Below are positions 21,592-29,154 of a stretch of DNA of 33,763 bases, in pieces. This stretch comes from CAZQMX01 sp964594965. Lineage in GTDB: Bacteria; Patescibacteriota; Minisyncoccia; Portnoybacterales; UBA2143. Location of the stretch: contig CAZQMX010000006.1 of NCBI GenBank assembly GCA_964594965.1, positions 1-33,763 on the forward strand, read 5' to 3'. Below the pieces are notes generated by a model, which was not told where the DNA came from, did not search any database, and was given only the letters and a program-made list of their open reading frames with translations. How positions within the stretch are numbered: position 1 is the stretch's first letter; every line of letters begins with the position of its first letter. Position numbers and translations under genes: made by a program.

Positions 21592-23967
21592 TCATTTATT
21601 CATGCAGCATTTTTTATGCTTCTTCCCTGAACCACAAGGACAGGGGGAATTCCTCCCAACCTTATTCTTATCCTGAACTTTTGGGATGTGATGCTGATGT
21701 TGGTTGGCCGGAGCCAATCCAACCTGATAAATCATTTTAACCGCGGTTGCTTCAATTGAACCAAGTAATTGCTGGAATAATCTCATTCCTTCATTTTTGT
21801 ATTCAATCAAAGGGTCCTTTTGGCCATAGGCTCTTAAGCGAACACTATCTCTTAAATGATCCATATTATCCAAATGGTCCATCCATAAAAGATCAACACT
21901 TCGAAGTAGAACAAATTTTTCTGCCTGTCGCATATTCTTTTTCCCTAATTCCTCTTCTTTTTTTTGATAAGTTTCAAGCATTTCTTTTTCTTTCCCTTCT
22001 GCCTGTTCTTTAATCATTTCTGTCATTTCTTCCTTAAGATTTTCTTTTTCCAAAATTTCCCTTCGTCTTTTATAGATTGTTTCTCTTTGTTTGTTTAGAA
22101 CATCATCATATTCCAAAACATGTTTTCTCATATCAAAATGGTGACCCTCAATTTTTGACTGGGCTGATTCAATTGCTTTTGAAACTAATTTGTTTTCTAT
22201 TGGTTGGTCATCAGGAACTTTTAATGTTTCCATTAATGATTTAACCCGGTCGCCGCCAAAAATCCTCATCAAATCATCTTCTAATGAAACAAAGAATTGG
22301 CTGGAGCCAGGATCGCCCTGTCTTCCGGAACGACCGCGCAACTGATTATCAATTCTTCTGGCTTCATGGCGTTCTGTTCCGATAACATGAAGGCCGCCTA
22401 ACTGGACGACCCCCTCGCCCAAAACAATGTCAACTCCCCGACCAGCCATATTGGTTGCAACAGTGACAGCGCCTTTTTGACCGGCCTGGGAAATGATTTT
22501 GGCTTCCTGTTCATGATTCTTGGCATTCAAAATCTGATGGGAAACGCCTTCTTTCTGAAGATATTTGGAAAGAAGTTCATTTTTTTCAATTGAAACTGTT
22601 CCGACTAAAACTGGCTGACCTTTTTGATACCTCTCTCTAATTTCTTTAACCAATGATTCGATTTTGCCTTTTTCATTTTTGTAAATGCTATCAGGCAAAT
22701 CCTTTCTTACCATCTCCTTATTAGTCGGGACAACGATAACATTTAAGTCATATACTTTATGAAATTCTTCGGCCGATGTTAAAGCAGTTCCGGTCATGCC
22801 AGCTAATTTAGGATACATTCTGAAATAGTTCTGGAAAGTAATTGAAGCCAAGGTTCGGCTTTCATGCTGGACATTAACTTTTTCCTTGGCTTCCAGGGCC
22901 TGGTGAAGCCCGTCGGAATATCTTCGGCCCGGCATTAACCGACCAGTAAACTCATCAACGATTATAACCTGGCCGTCTTTAACAACATAATCTTTGTCTT
23001 TTTTGAAAACAATTTCTGCTCTGAGGGCCTGTTCCAAATGATGGACATAGCGAATTCCCTGTTGGTAAATATTATCCATACCGAGCATTTTTTCTACTTT
23101 ATTGATTCCCTCTTCGGTTAAGGTAACTGCCTTGGCTTTTTCATCTAATTGGTAATCAGTATTTCCCTTTAACTTGGGAACAATCGCAGAAAACTGCTGA
23201 TACATTTTGGTTGATTCAACATCAGGCATGGAAATTATCAAAGGAGTTCTGGCCTCATCAATTAAAATACTATCAACCTCGTCAATAATGGCAAAATGGG
23301 GTTTTCTTTGAACCATTGTTTCCAGAGAGGGCGCCATATTATCCCTTAAATAGTCAAAGCCGAATTCATTATTGGTTCCGTATAAGATGTCTGCTTGATA
23401 GGCCTCTTTTCTTGAAACTTCTTTCAGGTTTTCCATTTCAATGCTGACCTCGTCTTTATCCGGCTTTGATTCTGGAGTGAATAAATATGATTTCTCGTGA
23501 TTAAGGCAGGCGCAGGTTAATCCAAGTAAATGATAAATTGGACCCATCCAATTGGCATCACGCCGGGATAAATAGTCATTGACGGTGATAATATGGACAC
23601 CATTGCCTGATAAGGCATTAAGATAAACAGATAGGGTCGCTGCCAGAGTTTTTCCTTCACCGGTTTTCATTTCAGCAATTTTCCCTTGATGAAGAGTAAT
23701 TCCACCAATTAATTGAGCGTCAAAATGGCGCTGACCAATAGTTCGCTTGGCTGCTTCTCTAGTTAAAGCAAAGGCCTCGGGTAGAATATCATCTAAAGTT
23801 TTTCCATTTTTTAATTCCTCTTTGAAACTCTTGGTTTTTTCCTTTAATTTCTCATTAGAAAAAGACTCGAACTGGGGTTCGAGTTGATTGACCTCTTCAA
23901 TCAGTGATTCCATCTTCTTCAGTTCCTTCTCATTGGCATCACCAAGAAATTTATTCAGTATAGACAT
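21592..23967 (-). CDS. secA: Preprotein translocase ATPase SecA
   Basis: SecA is the ATPase that pushes preproteins through SecYEG at the membrane. This 791-residue copy has Walker A (MKTGEGKTLAA at 100-110), the DEAD-like DEVDSILIDEARTPLIIS, the preprotein cross-linking domain, the second motor half with TNMAGRGVDIVLGEGV and QLRGRSGRQGDPG, and the helical scaffold (LWMDHLDNMDHLRDSVRLR). The C-terminal SEC-C zinc motif is intact (NSPCPCGSGKKHKKCC). It is about 110 residues shorter than the E. coli protein, which is normal for compact SecA proteins. It starts 2 bases after the hibernation-factor gene, a linkage (hpf-secA) also known from many other bacteria. The stop codon is TGA, which argues against recoding of TGA in this genome. 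Confidence 0.97.
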   Translation of the reverse strand: MSILNKFLGDANEKELKKMESLIEEVNQLEPQFESFSNEKLKEKTKSFKEELKNGKTLDDILPEAFALTREAAKRTIGQRHFDAQLIGGITLHQGKIAEMKTGEGKTLAATLSVYLNALSGNGVHIITVNDYLSRRDANWMGPIYHLLGLTCACLNHEKSYLFTPESKPDKDEVSIEMENLKEVSRKEAYQADILYGTNNEFGFDYLRDNMAPSLETMVQRKPHFAIIDEVDSILIDEARTPLIISMPDVESTKMYQQFSAIVPKLKGNTDYQLDEKAKAVTLTEEGINKVEKMLGMDNIYQQGIRYVHHLEQALRAEIVFKKDKDYVVKDGQVIIVDEFTGRLMPGRRYSDGLHQALEAKEKVNVQHESRTLASITFQNYFRMYPKLAGMTGTALTSAEEFHKVYDLNVIVVPTNKEMVRKDLPDSIYKNEKGKIESLVKEIRERYQKGQPVLVGTVSIEKNELLSKYLQKEGVSHQILNAKNHEQEAKIISQAGQKGAVTVATNMAGRGVDIVLGEGVVQLGGLHVIGTERHEARRIDNQLRGRSGRQGDPGSSQFFVSLEDDLMRIFGGDRVKSLMETLKVPDDQPIENKLVSKAIESAQSKIEGHHFDMRKHVLEYDDVLNKQRETIYKRRREILEKENLKEEMTEMIKEQAEGKEKEMLETYQKKEEELGKKNMRQAEKFVLLRSVDLLWMDHLDNMDHLRDSVRLRAYGQKDPLIEYKNEGMRLFQQLLGSIEATAVKMIYQVGLAPANQHQHHIPKVQDKNKVGRNSPCPCGSGKKHKKCCMNK

Positions 23968-23969
23968 CT

Positions 23970-24383
23970 TTATTTCCTTCTAAGAATTCGATTAACCTTT
24001 GAACCGCGAAAACGCGCCAGAGGGCTAACCTGCCAGAATTTTTTCCAGGAACGGGCTCCCCGGATAAACTTGGTTGCTTCCTTTTCCTTGTAATGCTTAA
24101 TTTCCCGAGCCAGTTCATCTCTAACTAAATCAATTGCCGCATTCAAGGATTCTTCTGTTTTTTCAGCCCGGATCATATGTCCGTTCAAACCCAAATTAAC
24201 TTCGGTCAAATAAATATCTCCTTTTCTCTGACCGCGGGTAATCATTCCGACTTCAACCCTGGCTTCAACCAGATTAGGGTCAAACTTTTTCAAAAATCTC
24301 TCCAAGCCGCCAATCTTTTCTTCAATATATTGTTTAATGCTCGGAGATAGTTGAATATTGGTTGCCTTGATAATTATCCTCAT
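23970..24383 (-). CDS. hpf: Ribosome hibernation factor (HPF/RaiA family, short form)
   Basis: This 137-residue protein has the beta-alpha-beta-beta-beta-alpha domain of ribosome-associated inhibitors: MRIIIKATNIQLSPSIKQYI at the start, VEARVEVGM and YLTEVNLGLNGHMIRAE in the middle, and the last helix with AAIDLVRDELAREIKHYKEK. It binds the small ribosomal subunit and stops translation in resting cells. The long-form C-terminal dimerisation domain is missing. Instead there is a strongly basic tail of about 30 residues (FIRGARSWKKFW to ILRRK), which could contact rRNA. It overlaps the murB stop by 4 bases and precedes secA by 2 bases. Confidence 0.9.
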   Translation of the reverse strand: MRIIIKATNIQLSPSIKQYIEEKIGGLERFLKKFDPNLVEARVEVGMITRGQRKGDIYLTEVNLGLNGHMIRAEKTEESLNAAIDLVRDELAREIKHYKEKEATKFIRGARSWKKFWQVSPLARFRGSKVNRILRRK

Positions 24384-25171
24384 GCTCCTATTTTAACAAT
24401 TTCTTCCTCTAAGTCAACTCTATATTTTTCTTTGATTGTTTTTTTTATTAAATCAATCAGAGCAATAACATTTTTGGCTTTGGCGTCACTGGAATTAATA
24501 ATGAAATTAGCGTGCTTTTCGGATATCATCGCCCCGCCAATTTTTTTGCCCTTTAATCCGGCCCTATCAATTAACTGACCGGCGAATTGCCCAGGAGGAT
24601 TCTTAAAAATACAGCCAGCGCAGAGTTGTCCGATTGGCTGATTTTGTTTTCTTTTTTTGGCAATTTCTCTGATTATTCTTCTGCTTTCTTCTTGATTACC
24701 TTTTTTAAGCTCTAATTCTATTGAAAGAATAATATTATCTAATTTTTCTGTTTTCCTAATCAAACTCTTCATCTCACCACCAAAACAAGAAGCGTTAATC
24801 TTAACTGCTCCGCCAATAGTTCCCGGAATACCAATTGCCCATTCCAGCCCGGTTAAATTATTCTCTATTGAAAACCTGACTATATCGCTCAATCTCACCC
24901 CTGCTTCTGAAATAATCCTATTACCCTTAATTGAATAATTCTTGTTTTCTGTTTTTATGACTAACCCATTAAATCCTTTGTCGCTGACTAAAAGATTACT
25001 CCCGCCGCCTAAAATAAAAAAAGGCAGGTTTTTTTCTTTAACAAAATCAACTGCCTCAATTAAATCCTGATTGTTTTTGGCGATAAAAAAATATTCAGCT
25101 GGCCCGCCAATCCTAAAGGTCGTATAAGGAGCCAACAAAACATTCTTTTTGAAATTATTGATATAAGACAT
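24380..25171 (-). CDS. murB: UDP-N-acetylenolpyruvoylglucosamine reductase MurB, internally shortened
   Basis: MurB reduces the enolpyruvyl sugar to UDP-MurNAc using NADPH and FAD in the cytoplasm, feeding peptidoglycan synthesis. I choose the ATG at 25171 (263 residues), where the family N-terminus begins (NTTFRIGG-like YTTFRIGGPAEYF); a longer frame to 25213 would overlap the upstream gene further. FAD motifs are clear: ILGGGSNLLVSD at 53-64 and GIPGTIGGAVKINAS. The C-terminal active site is GCIFKNP with Cys187 at the usual Ser/Cys position, AGQLIDRAG and EKHANFIIN, then LEEEIVKIG. The segment that normally carries the YR-x-S motif and the substrate Arg is absent: GGEMKSLIRKTEKLDN runs straight into IILSIELELKKG. 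This explains the short length. Overlaps the upstream protease gene by 17 bases. Confidence 0.9.
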   Translation of the reverse strand: MSYINNFKKNVLLAPYTTFRIGGPAEYFFIAKNNQDLIEAVDFVKEKNLPFFILGGGSNLLVSDKGFNGLVIKTENKNYSIKGNRIISEAGVRLSDIVRFSIENNLTGLEWAIGIPGTIGGAVKINASCFGGEMKSLIRKTEKLDNIILSIELELKKGNQEESRRIIREIAKKRKQNQPIGQLCAGCIFKNPPGQFAGQLIDRAGLKGKKIGGAMISEKHANFIINSSDAKAKNVIALIDLIKKTIKEKYRVDLEEEIVKIGA

Positions 25172-26939
25172 CGGAACCGGTGGTGTAATAGCCAACTTCC
25201 CAGTCATTGACAATATAGACCATATCCCATTTGTGGCCGGTCAAACTAAATTGTTCAGCCGTCATATTAAGCCAATGCTTTGTTTCGTCAGCGTTTAATT
25301 CATAAACCCTGGTACCGCTGACTCCCCTAATCATCCATGATTCCGTATATTGATTCATAACGCTTTGATCAATATCAATAATGTCTTCCCATTTCAAATG
25401 GCCGTAGCGGTTAAAAAGTTCAGCGGTCTGTATCCACCTTTTGTAGTTGCCCTTGACAATATAGACCTTGTAGCCGCCTTTAGCCCTGATTAAACTGCCG
25501 TCTGGGTAAACAACCGAGAGGCTATCTTCAGAAGAATTATCTTCTGAAGAATCCGGTTCTTCCGGAACTAAATCATTTGAAACGCTTGAAGCAGTAAAAG
25601 AGAAAAGAGCAAAAGGATCGCTCCTGGTAAAATTACTTTCCTTGAACTGGTTAATTGGAATAAGAGTAACGGTTTTGTTTGAACTGGTAAAGTCGGGGAT
25701 ATAGGCAGTACCTCCCTGATTCTCTAAAGAAAGGGTTTCAACCGTCGTATTATTATACTGATCCGTAACAATATATGGAACACTGAAATTACTTCGATAT
25801 TTATCAGCCGAAGCATCAAATTCCAGCATTAAAGCGTTTTTTTCAGTCGGAACAGTTCCATTCTGTCTGAAACGATACCAACGAGGCGACCAGTCCTTAA
25901 CTGAACTGCTCCGAGAAACAATTAAACCGGGAAAACCGCTGTAACTGGCAGAATAATCTACCATTACTCTTTGGGGAGTCAGGTTGCTATTTAAATAGCA
26001 ATATTGCCCATTGCCAACCTGGCAATCATTTAGATAATTAGCCACGGCCCAATCAGTAAAAACATCGGAAAATGTTTTTGAATAACCTAAGCTTGATAAA
26101 GCAAAATCGATGCTTTCTATTCCAGTTTTGCTGCTTAAAATCATCCGGGTCAAAACCTCCTGACCATAATGGTCAACCAGGTAATGTATAAAAAGATTAA
26201 TTGCTCCGTAATCAGAAATATTATTCTTCCATTCGGCTAAGGGTTCGGTTGAATAGTCCAAAAAAGTATTAACTCGGTCAGCTAAATAGCTATTATTATA
26301 CTTATCATTATAGCCACAGATTGTTGGCGCATATTCGGAACGGGCTTCATTCAGCCAAATATCTTCTTCTACCCCATGAATAGCTGTTTTTTGATAAAAA
26401 CTAATTAAATGCTGGAATTCATGGGCAAGAAGGGCTTTGTTTTTTGAATTAAAAGCATTGGAGGCATTGAAATAAATCATTTCTCTTTCATTGGAACTGG
26501 CAATTTCCGAACGAGGATATTCATCGTAAGTATTAAAATAGCCGCCGGCATCGCTGACTAATTCTGTCGCCAAAATAGTGATTCGACTGTCATTATCAAT
26601 GCCCGGATCCCATTCCGAACCATAGACCGCCCTCATTTTCGGATAGATAACACTATCAAACTCATCAGCCAGAGTTTCAAGTTCCTCTCTAATTGCATTT
26701 TTATATGTTCCATTGAGTTTCTGGTAATAATCATCTTCAAGGTAAAAGTAGGCGTGTTCGCCAATTGCCTTCATTGTTGCTCTAATCTGGCTCCGACCGG
26801 AAATATCATAGTCAGAATCAACATAAAAAGTTCTTTGGTCATTAAGGTTGTCAGCCAAGGCCAAAGAAGGAAAAACAAAAAATCCTCCTAGAATAAAGAA
26901 ACCGAGAATTCCAAATTTTAAGTTAATTCTATAACTCAT
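25155..26939 (-). CDS. Secreted zinc metallopeptidase with C-terminal repeat domain
   Basis: This 594-residue exported protein has a signal peptide at about 1-29 (hydrophobic ILGFFILGGFFVFPSLALA, cleavage before DNL). The catalytic motif HEFQH is at 173-177, with WLNEARSEYAPTIC (about 195-208) providing a likely third zinc ligand from a Glu. This gluzincin pattern resembles the M30/hyicolysin group. A beta-rich region and an acidic Ser-rich linker (PEEPDSSEDNSSEDS) follow. The C-terminal 120 residues contain two similar repeats: YIVKGNYKRWI, and VYELNADETKHWLN. I recognise such repeats from CPR surface proteins, but their ligand is unknown. The product should act outside the cell or at its surface. 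It opens the murB-hpf-secA-secDF run from a strong promoter. Confidence 0.82.
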   Translation of the reverse strand: MSYRINLKFGILGFFILGGFFVFPSLALADNLNDQRTFYVDSDYDISGRSQIRATMKAIGEHAYFYLEDDYYQKLNGTYKNAIREELETLADEFDSVIYPKMRAVYGSEWDPGIDNDSRITILATELVSDAGGYFNTYDEYPRSEIASSNEREMIYFNASNAFNSKNKALLAHEFQHLISFYQKTAIHGVEEDIWLNEARSEYAPTICGYNDKYNNSYLADRVNTFLDYSTEPLAEWKNNISDYGAINLFIHYLVDHYGQEVLTRMILSSKTGIESIDFALSSLGYSKTFSDVFTDWAVANYLNDCQVGNGQYCYLNSNLTPQRVMVDYSASYSGFPGLIVSRSSSVKDWSPRWYRFRQNGTVPTEKNALMLEFDASADKYRSNFSVPYIVTDQYNNTTVETLSLENQGGTAYIPDFTSSNKTVTLIPINQFKESNFTRSDPFALFSFTASSVSNDLVPEEPDSSEDNSSEDSLSVVYPDGSLIRAKGGYKVYIVKGNYKRWIQTAELFNRYGHLKWEDIIDIDQSVMNQYTESWMIRGVSGTRVYELNADETKHWLNMTAEQFSLTGHKWDMVYIVNDWEVGYYTTGSDVLYQ

Positions 26940-26951
26940 AAATGTCTATTT

Positions 26952-26980
26952 ATTTTAATTCATTTACCTTGATTTATCAA
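26952..26980 (-). promoter_or_regulatory. Sigma-70-type promoter of the protease-sec operon
   Basis: On the minus strand TTGATA (26975-26980) and TAAAAT (26952-26957) are 17 bases apart, and the -10 box ends 12 bases before the ATG at 26939. The -35 is part of the palindromic TTGATTTATCAAG element, which also appears beyond the transposase. Confidence 0.65.
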
Positions 26981-26981
26981 G
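26969..26981. repeat. 13-bp direct repeat, left copy
   Basis: TTGATTTATCAAG occurs here and again at 27755-27767 in the same orientation, flanking the transposase and its outer palindromes. It contains the near-palindrome TTGATTTATCAA. It could be a duplicated target, a recombination footprint or an operator shared by the two divergent promoters. Confidence 0.7.
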
Positions 26982-27019
26982 CCATACTATCGGAGGTTGA
27001 ACCTCCGACGACAGTATGG
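26982..27019. repeat. REP-like palindrome, upstream copy
   Basis: The outer arms CCATACT/AGTATGG (26982-26988, 27013-27019) and inner arms TCGGAGG/CCTCCGA form a hairpin with an asymmetric bulge, as in REP elements recognised by RAYT transposases. It ends 13 bases before the transposase ATG. The core shares TATCGGAGGT with the copies at 27196 and 27719. Confidence 0.75.
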
Positions 27020-27032
27020 TAGGGTCAAAATA

Positions 27033-27716
27033 ATGAAAAAGCCTCAATTTGCTATAAATCACACTTATCATATTTACAATCGTGGCGTGGAAAAACGAAG
27101 TGTCTTTTTAGACGATAAAGATCATTTTCGTTTTATTCACGATTTGTTTGAATTTAACGACAAAGCCCCAGCTGGCAAATTTTCTAAACCTAAATTATCG
27201 GAGGTCGAACCTCCGATAGTAAAAGAACGAAAACCGGTAGTGGAAATTTCTACTTTCTGTTTAATGCCAAATCATTTTCATTTACTCTTAAAAGAAAAAA
27301 CAGAAAATGGAATCATTAATTTTATGCAAAAATTAGGCACTGGTTATACGATGTACTTTAATCGAAAGCACAAAAGAGTTGGCCCTCTTTTTCAAGGAAG
27401 CTTTAAAGCTATCCTTATTAATAACGAAAATCATTTGCTTTGTTTGCCTCATTATATACATACAAATCCCCTTGAATTAATAATGCCCAAGTGGCGAGAA
27501 AAGGGAATAAAAAGTTGGCAAAAGGCAAATCGTTTTCTAAAAAATTATCGTTGGTCAAGTTACTTAGATTGTATAAAAATACATAATTTTCCCTCCGTAA
27601 TTTCAAAAGATTTTCTAAGTAATCTTTGGGACGACCCTAAAGATTATAAATCTGGTATGAGAGATTGGATTGAAAGTTTTAGTTTAGAAGAAATTAAAGA
27701 TATAACCATTGACTAA
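27033..27716 (+). CDS. REP-associated tyrosine transposase (Y1/HUH, RAYT)
   Basis: This 227-residue single-strand transposase belongs to the IS200-like/RAYT type. I place the start at the ATG at 27033 (MKKPQFAINHTYHIYNRGVE); an upstream TTG at 26997 would lie inside the palindrome. The HUH motif is HFH at 81-83 (CLMPNHFHLLLKE), and the candidate catalytic Tyr is in GTGYTMYFNRK (105 or 108). RVGPLFQGSFKA and LPHYIHTNPLEL complete the family pattern. No tnpB is present. Palindromes stand on both sides, and a third perfect copy is inside the gene at 27196-27218, in frame, coding for the segment around SEVEPPIV. This insertion is between the first helix region and the HUH motif, where length changes are probably tolerated. 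The gene sits where transcription direction changes. Confidence 0.88.
   Translation: MKKPQFAINHTYHIYNRGVEKRSVFLDDKDHFRFIHDLFEFNDKAPAGKFSKPKLSEVEPPIVKERKPVVEISTFCLMPNHFHLLLKEKTENGIINFMQKLGTGYTMYFNRKHKRVGPLFQGSFKAILINNENHLLCLPHYIHTNPLELIMPKWREKGIKSWQKANRFLKNYRWSSYLDCIKIHNFPSVISKDFLSNLWDDPKDYKSGMRDWIESFSLEEIKDITID
27196..27218. repeat. REP-like palindrome inside the transposase gene
   Basis: TATCGGAGGT, CGA, ACCTCCGATA: perfect 10-bp arms with a 3-base loop, the same core as the flanking copies. It is read in frame and adds roughly eight residues to the transposase. Confidence 0.8.
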
Positions 27717-27718
27717 CC

Positions 27719-27745
27719 ACTATCGGAGGTTCGACCTCCGATAGT
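27719..27745. repeat. REP-like palindrome, downstream copy
   Basis: ACTATCGGAGGT, TCG, ACCTCCGATAGT: perfect 12-bp arms with a 3-base loop, starting 2 bases after the transposase stop codon. It may be the downstream recognition hairpin of the element and could also end its transcript. Confidence 0.8.
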
Positions 27746-27754
27746 ATTATTTGT

Positions 27755-27767
27755 TTGATTTATCAAG
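27755..27767. repeat. 13-bp direct repeat, right copy
   Basis: Second copy of TTGATTTATCAAG; the first is at 26969-26981. Its first six bases serve as the -35 of the polysaccharide-cluster promoter. Confidence 0.7.
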
Positions 27768-27782
27768 TTAAAGTGGTAAAAT
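27755..27782 (+). promoter_or_regulatory. Sigma-70-type promoter of the polysaccharide cluster
   Basis: TTGATT (27755-27760) and TAAAAT (27777-27782) are 16 bases apart. The predicted transcript would start about 12 bases before the ATG at 27801. It lies directly after the downstream palindrome of the transposase. Confidence 0.65.
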
Positions 27783-27800
27783 ACATTTATACTGACAAAT

Positions 27801-29141
27801 ATGCCTAATCTGAAAAAAATCACCTTGCTTTTTGGTGATGTTATAATTCTCTATCTTTCCCTCTGGTTGATGCTCTTTATCCGCTACGGGGGCAGTTTTG
27901 ATATGGGAAGGTGGCAACAGCACTTTTGGCCTTTTACTATTGTTTATTCCTTCTGGTTAATCATCTTCTATATCATCGGTCTCTATGATTTAACCCTGGC
28001 CAGAAACAATATTGATTTCTATTCAACCCTTTTGAAAACACTGGGTATTAATGCTGGTCTGGCAATTGCCTTTTTCTATTTTATCCCCTACTTCGGTATT
28101 ACCCCAAAAACAAATCTTTTCTTAAGCCTTGTTATTGTTGCCTTTTTGCTTTCTTTTTGGCGCCAGACCTACAACCACCTCCTTAAAACCGAAGCCCTGA
28201 TAAATAATGTTTTAATTATCGGCAAGAGTGACAAAAACAAGGAAACCAGACAGATAATCAAACTAGTTAAAAGAAATCCCCAATTGGGTTACCGGGTAAT
28301 AAAGACGATTAAGCCGAGCGAGATAAAAACCGCTTTTGACTTATTGGAAATGGCGACTCAAAGAAATATTAAAACCATTATTACCGCTATTGATCCCCAT
28401 TATGATTCCAAATTGGTCCAGAGTTTGTACCAGTGCCTTCCCTTAAAAATCCATTTCAGCGACCTGCCTTCTTTTTATGAAAAAACATTGGGCAAGGTTC
28501 CGATTTCTTCAATCGGCGAAATCTGGTTTTTAGAAAATCTGACTGAAAGCCAAAAGAATTTCTATGAAGCCGCTAAAAGAATTATTGATATGCTTGGCGC
28601 TCTGGTCTTAGGATTAGTTAGCCTACCTTTTTATCCTTTCTTTGCTTTGGCAATCAAAATAGATAGTCCTGGCCCAATCTTTTACAAACAAAGAAGAATC
28701 AGCCAGGATGGCCAGATTTTCAAGGTTGTCAAATTTCGTTCTATGGTTGAGGAAGCAGAGAAGGATGGCGCCCAGTGGGCTGACCAACAAGACCATCGCA
28801 TTACCAAAGTTGGCAGCTTTATTAGAAAGACTCGCTTAGATGAACTGCCTCAACTCTGGAATATCTTAATCGGACAAATGAGTTTTATTGGTCCGAGACC
28901 GGAAAGAATAGAATTTGTCCAACAATTAGAAAAAGAAATTCCATACTATCAAATTAGACACATTGTTAAACCCGGCTTAACTGGTTGGGCTCAGGTTAAT
29001 TTCAGATACGGCGCTTCTATTGAAGACAGCATTGAAAAACTCCAATATGAACTTTATTACATTAAGCACCGTTCTCCTATTCTTGACTTAAGTATCCTCT
29101 TGAAAACTATCACTATTGTCTTAAGAGGGGGAGGAAGGTAA
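27801..29141 (+). CDS. Polyprenyl-phosphate sugar-1-phosphate transferase (initiating)
   Basis: This 446-residue protein of the PglC/WbaP/WcaJ superfamily starts surface glycan assembly by moving a sugar-1-phosphate from a UDP-sugar to undecaprenyl phosphate. Four N-terminal membrane helices (about 5-27, 45-62, 78-97, 104-120) are followed by a nucleotide-binding-like cytoplasmic domain (NNVLIIGKSDKN at 135-146). A re-entrant hydrophobic segment (about 262-285) leads into the catalytic part: KFRSM at 311-315, RLDELPQLWN at 345-354, GPRPE at 364-368, and PGLTGWAQVNFRYG at 391-404. All the hallmark residues are present, including the Asp-Glu pair. The sugar cannot be told from sequence. It is the first gene of the plus-strand cluster and has its own promoter. 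Confidence 0.93.
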   Translation: MPNLKKITLLFGDVIILYLSLWLMLFIRYGGSFDMGRWQQHFWPFTIVYSFWLIIFYIIGLYDLTLARNNIDFYSTLLKTLGINAGLAIAFFYFIPYFGITPKTNLFLSLVIVAFLLSFWRQTYNHLLKTEALINNVLIIGKSDKNKETRQIIKLVKRNPQLGYRVIKTIKPSEIKTAFDLLEMATQRNIKTIITAIDPHYDSKLVQSLYQCLPLKIHFSDLPSFYEKTLGKVPISSIGEIWFLENLTESQKNFYEAAKRIIDMLGALVLGLVSLPFYPFFALAIKIDSPGPIFYKQRRISQDGQIFKVVKFRSMVEEAEKDGAQWADQQDHRITKVGSFIRKTRLDELPQLWNILIGQMSFIGPRPERIEFVQQLEKEIPYYQIRHIVKPGLTGWAQVNFRYGASIEDSIEKLQYELYYIKHRSPILDLSILLKTITIVLRGGGR

Positions 29142-29154
29142 TAGAAGAGATTTT

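Noticed and set aside
26997..27032. TTG start of the transposase inside the upstream palindrome
   Set aside because: The family N-terminus begins at MKKPQF (ATG 27033); the extra 12 residues are merely the palindrome translated.
27033..27716. Full IS200/IS605 element with tnpB guide-RNA nuclease
   Set aside because: No tnpB-like frame is present on either side; the palindromes and protein fit a RAYT instead.
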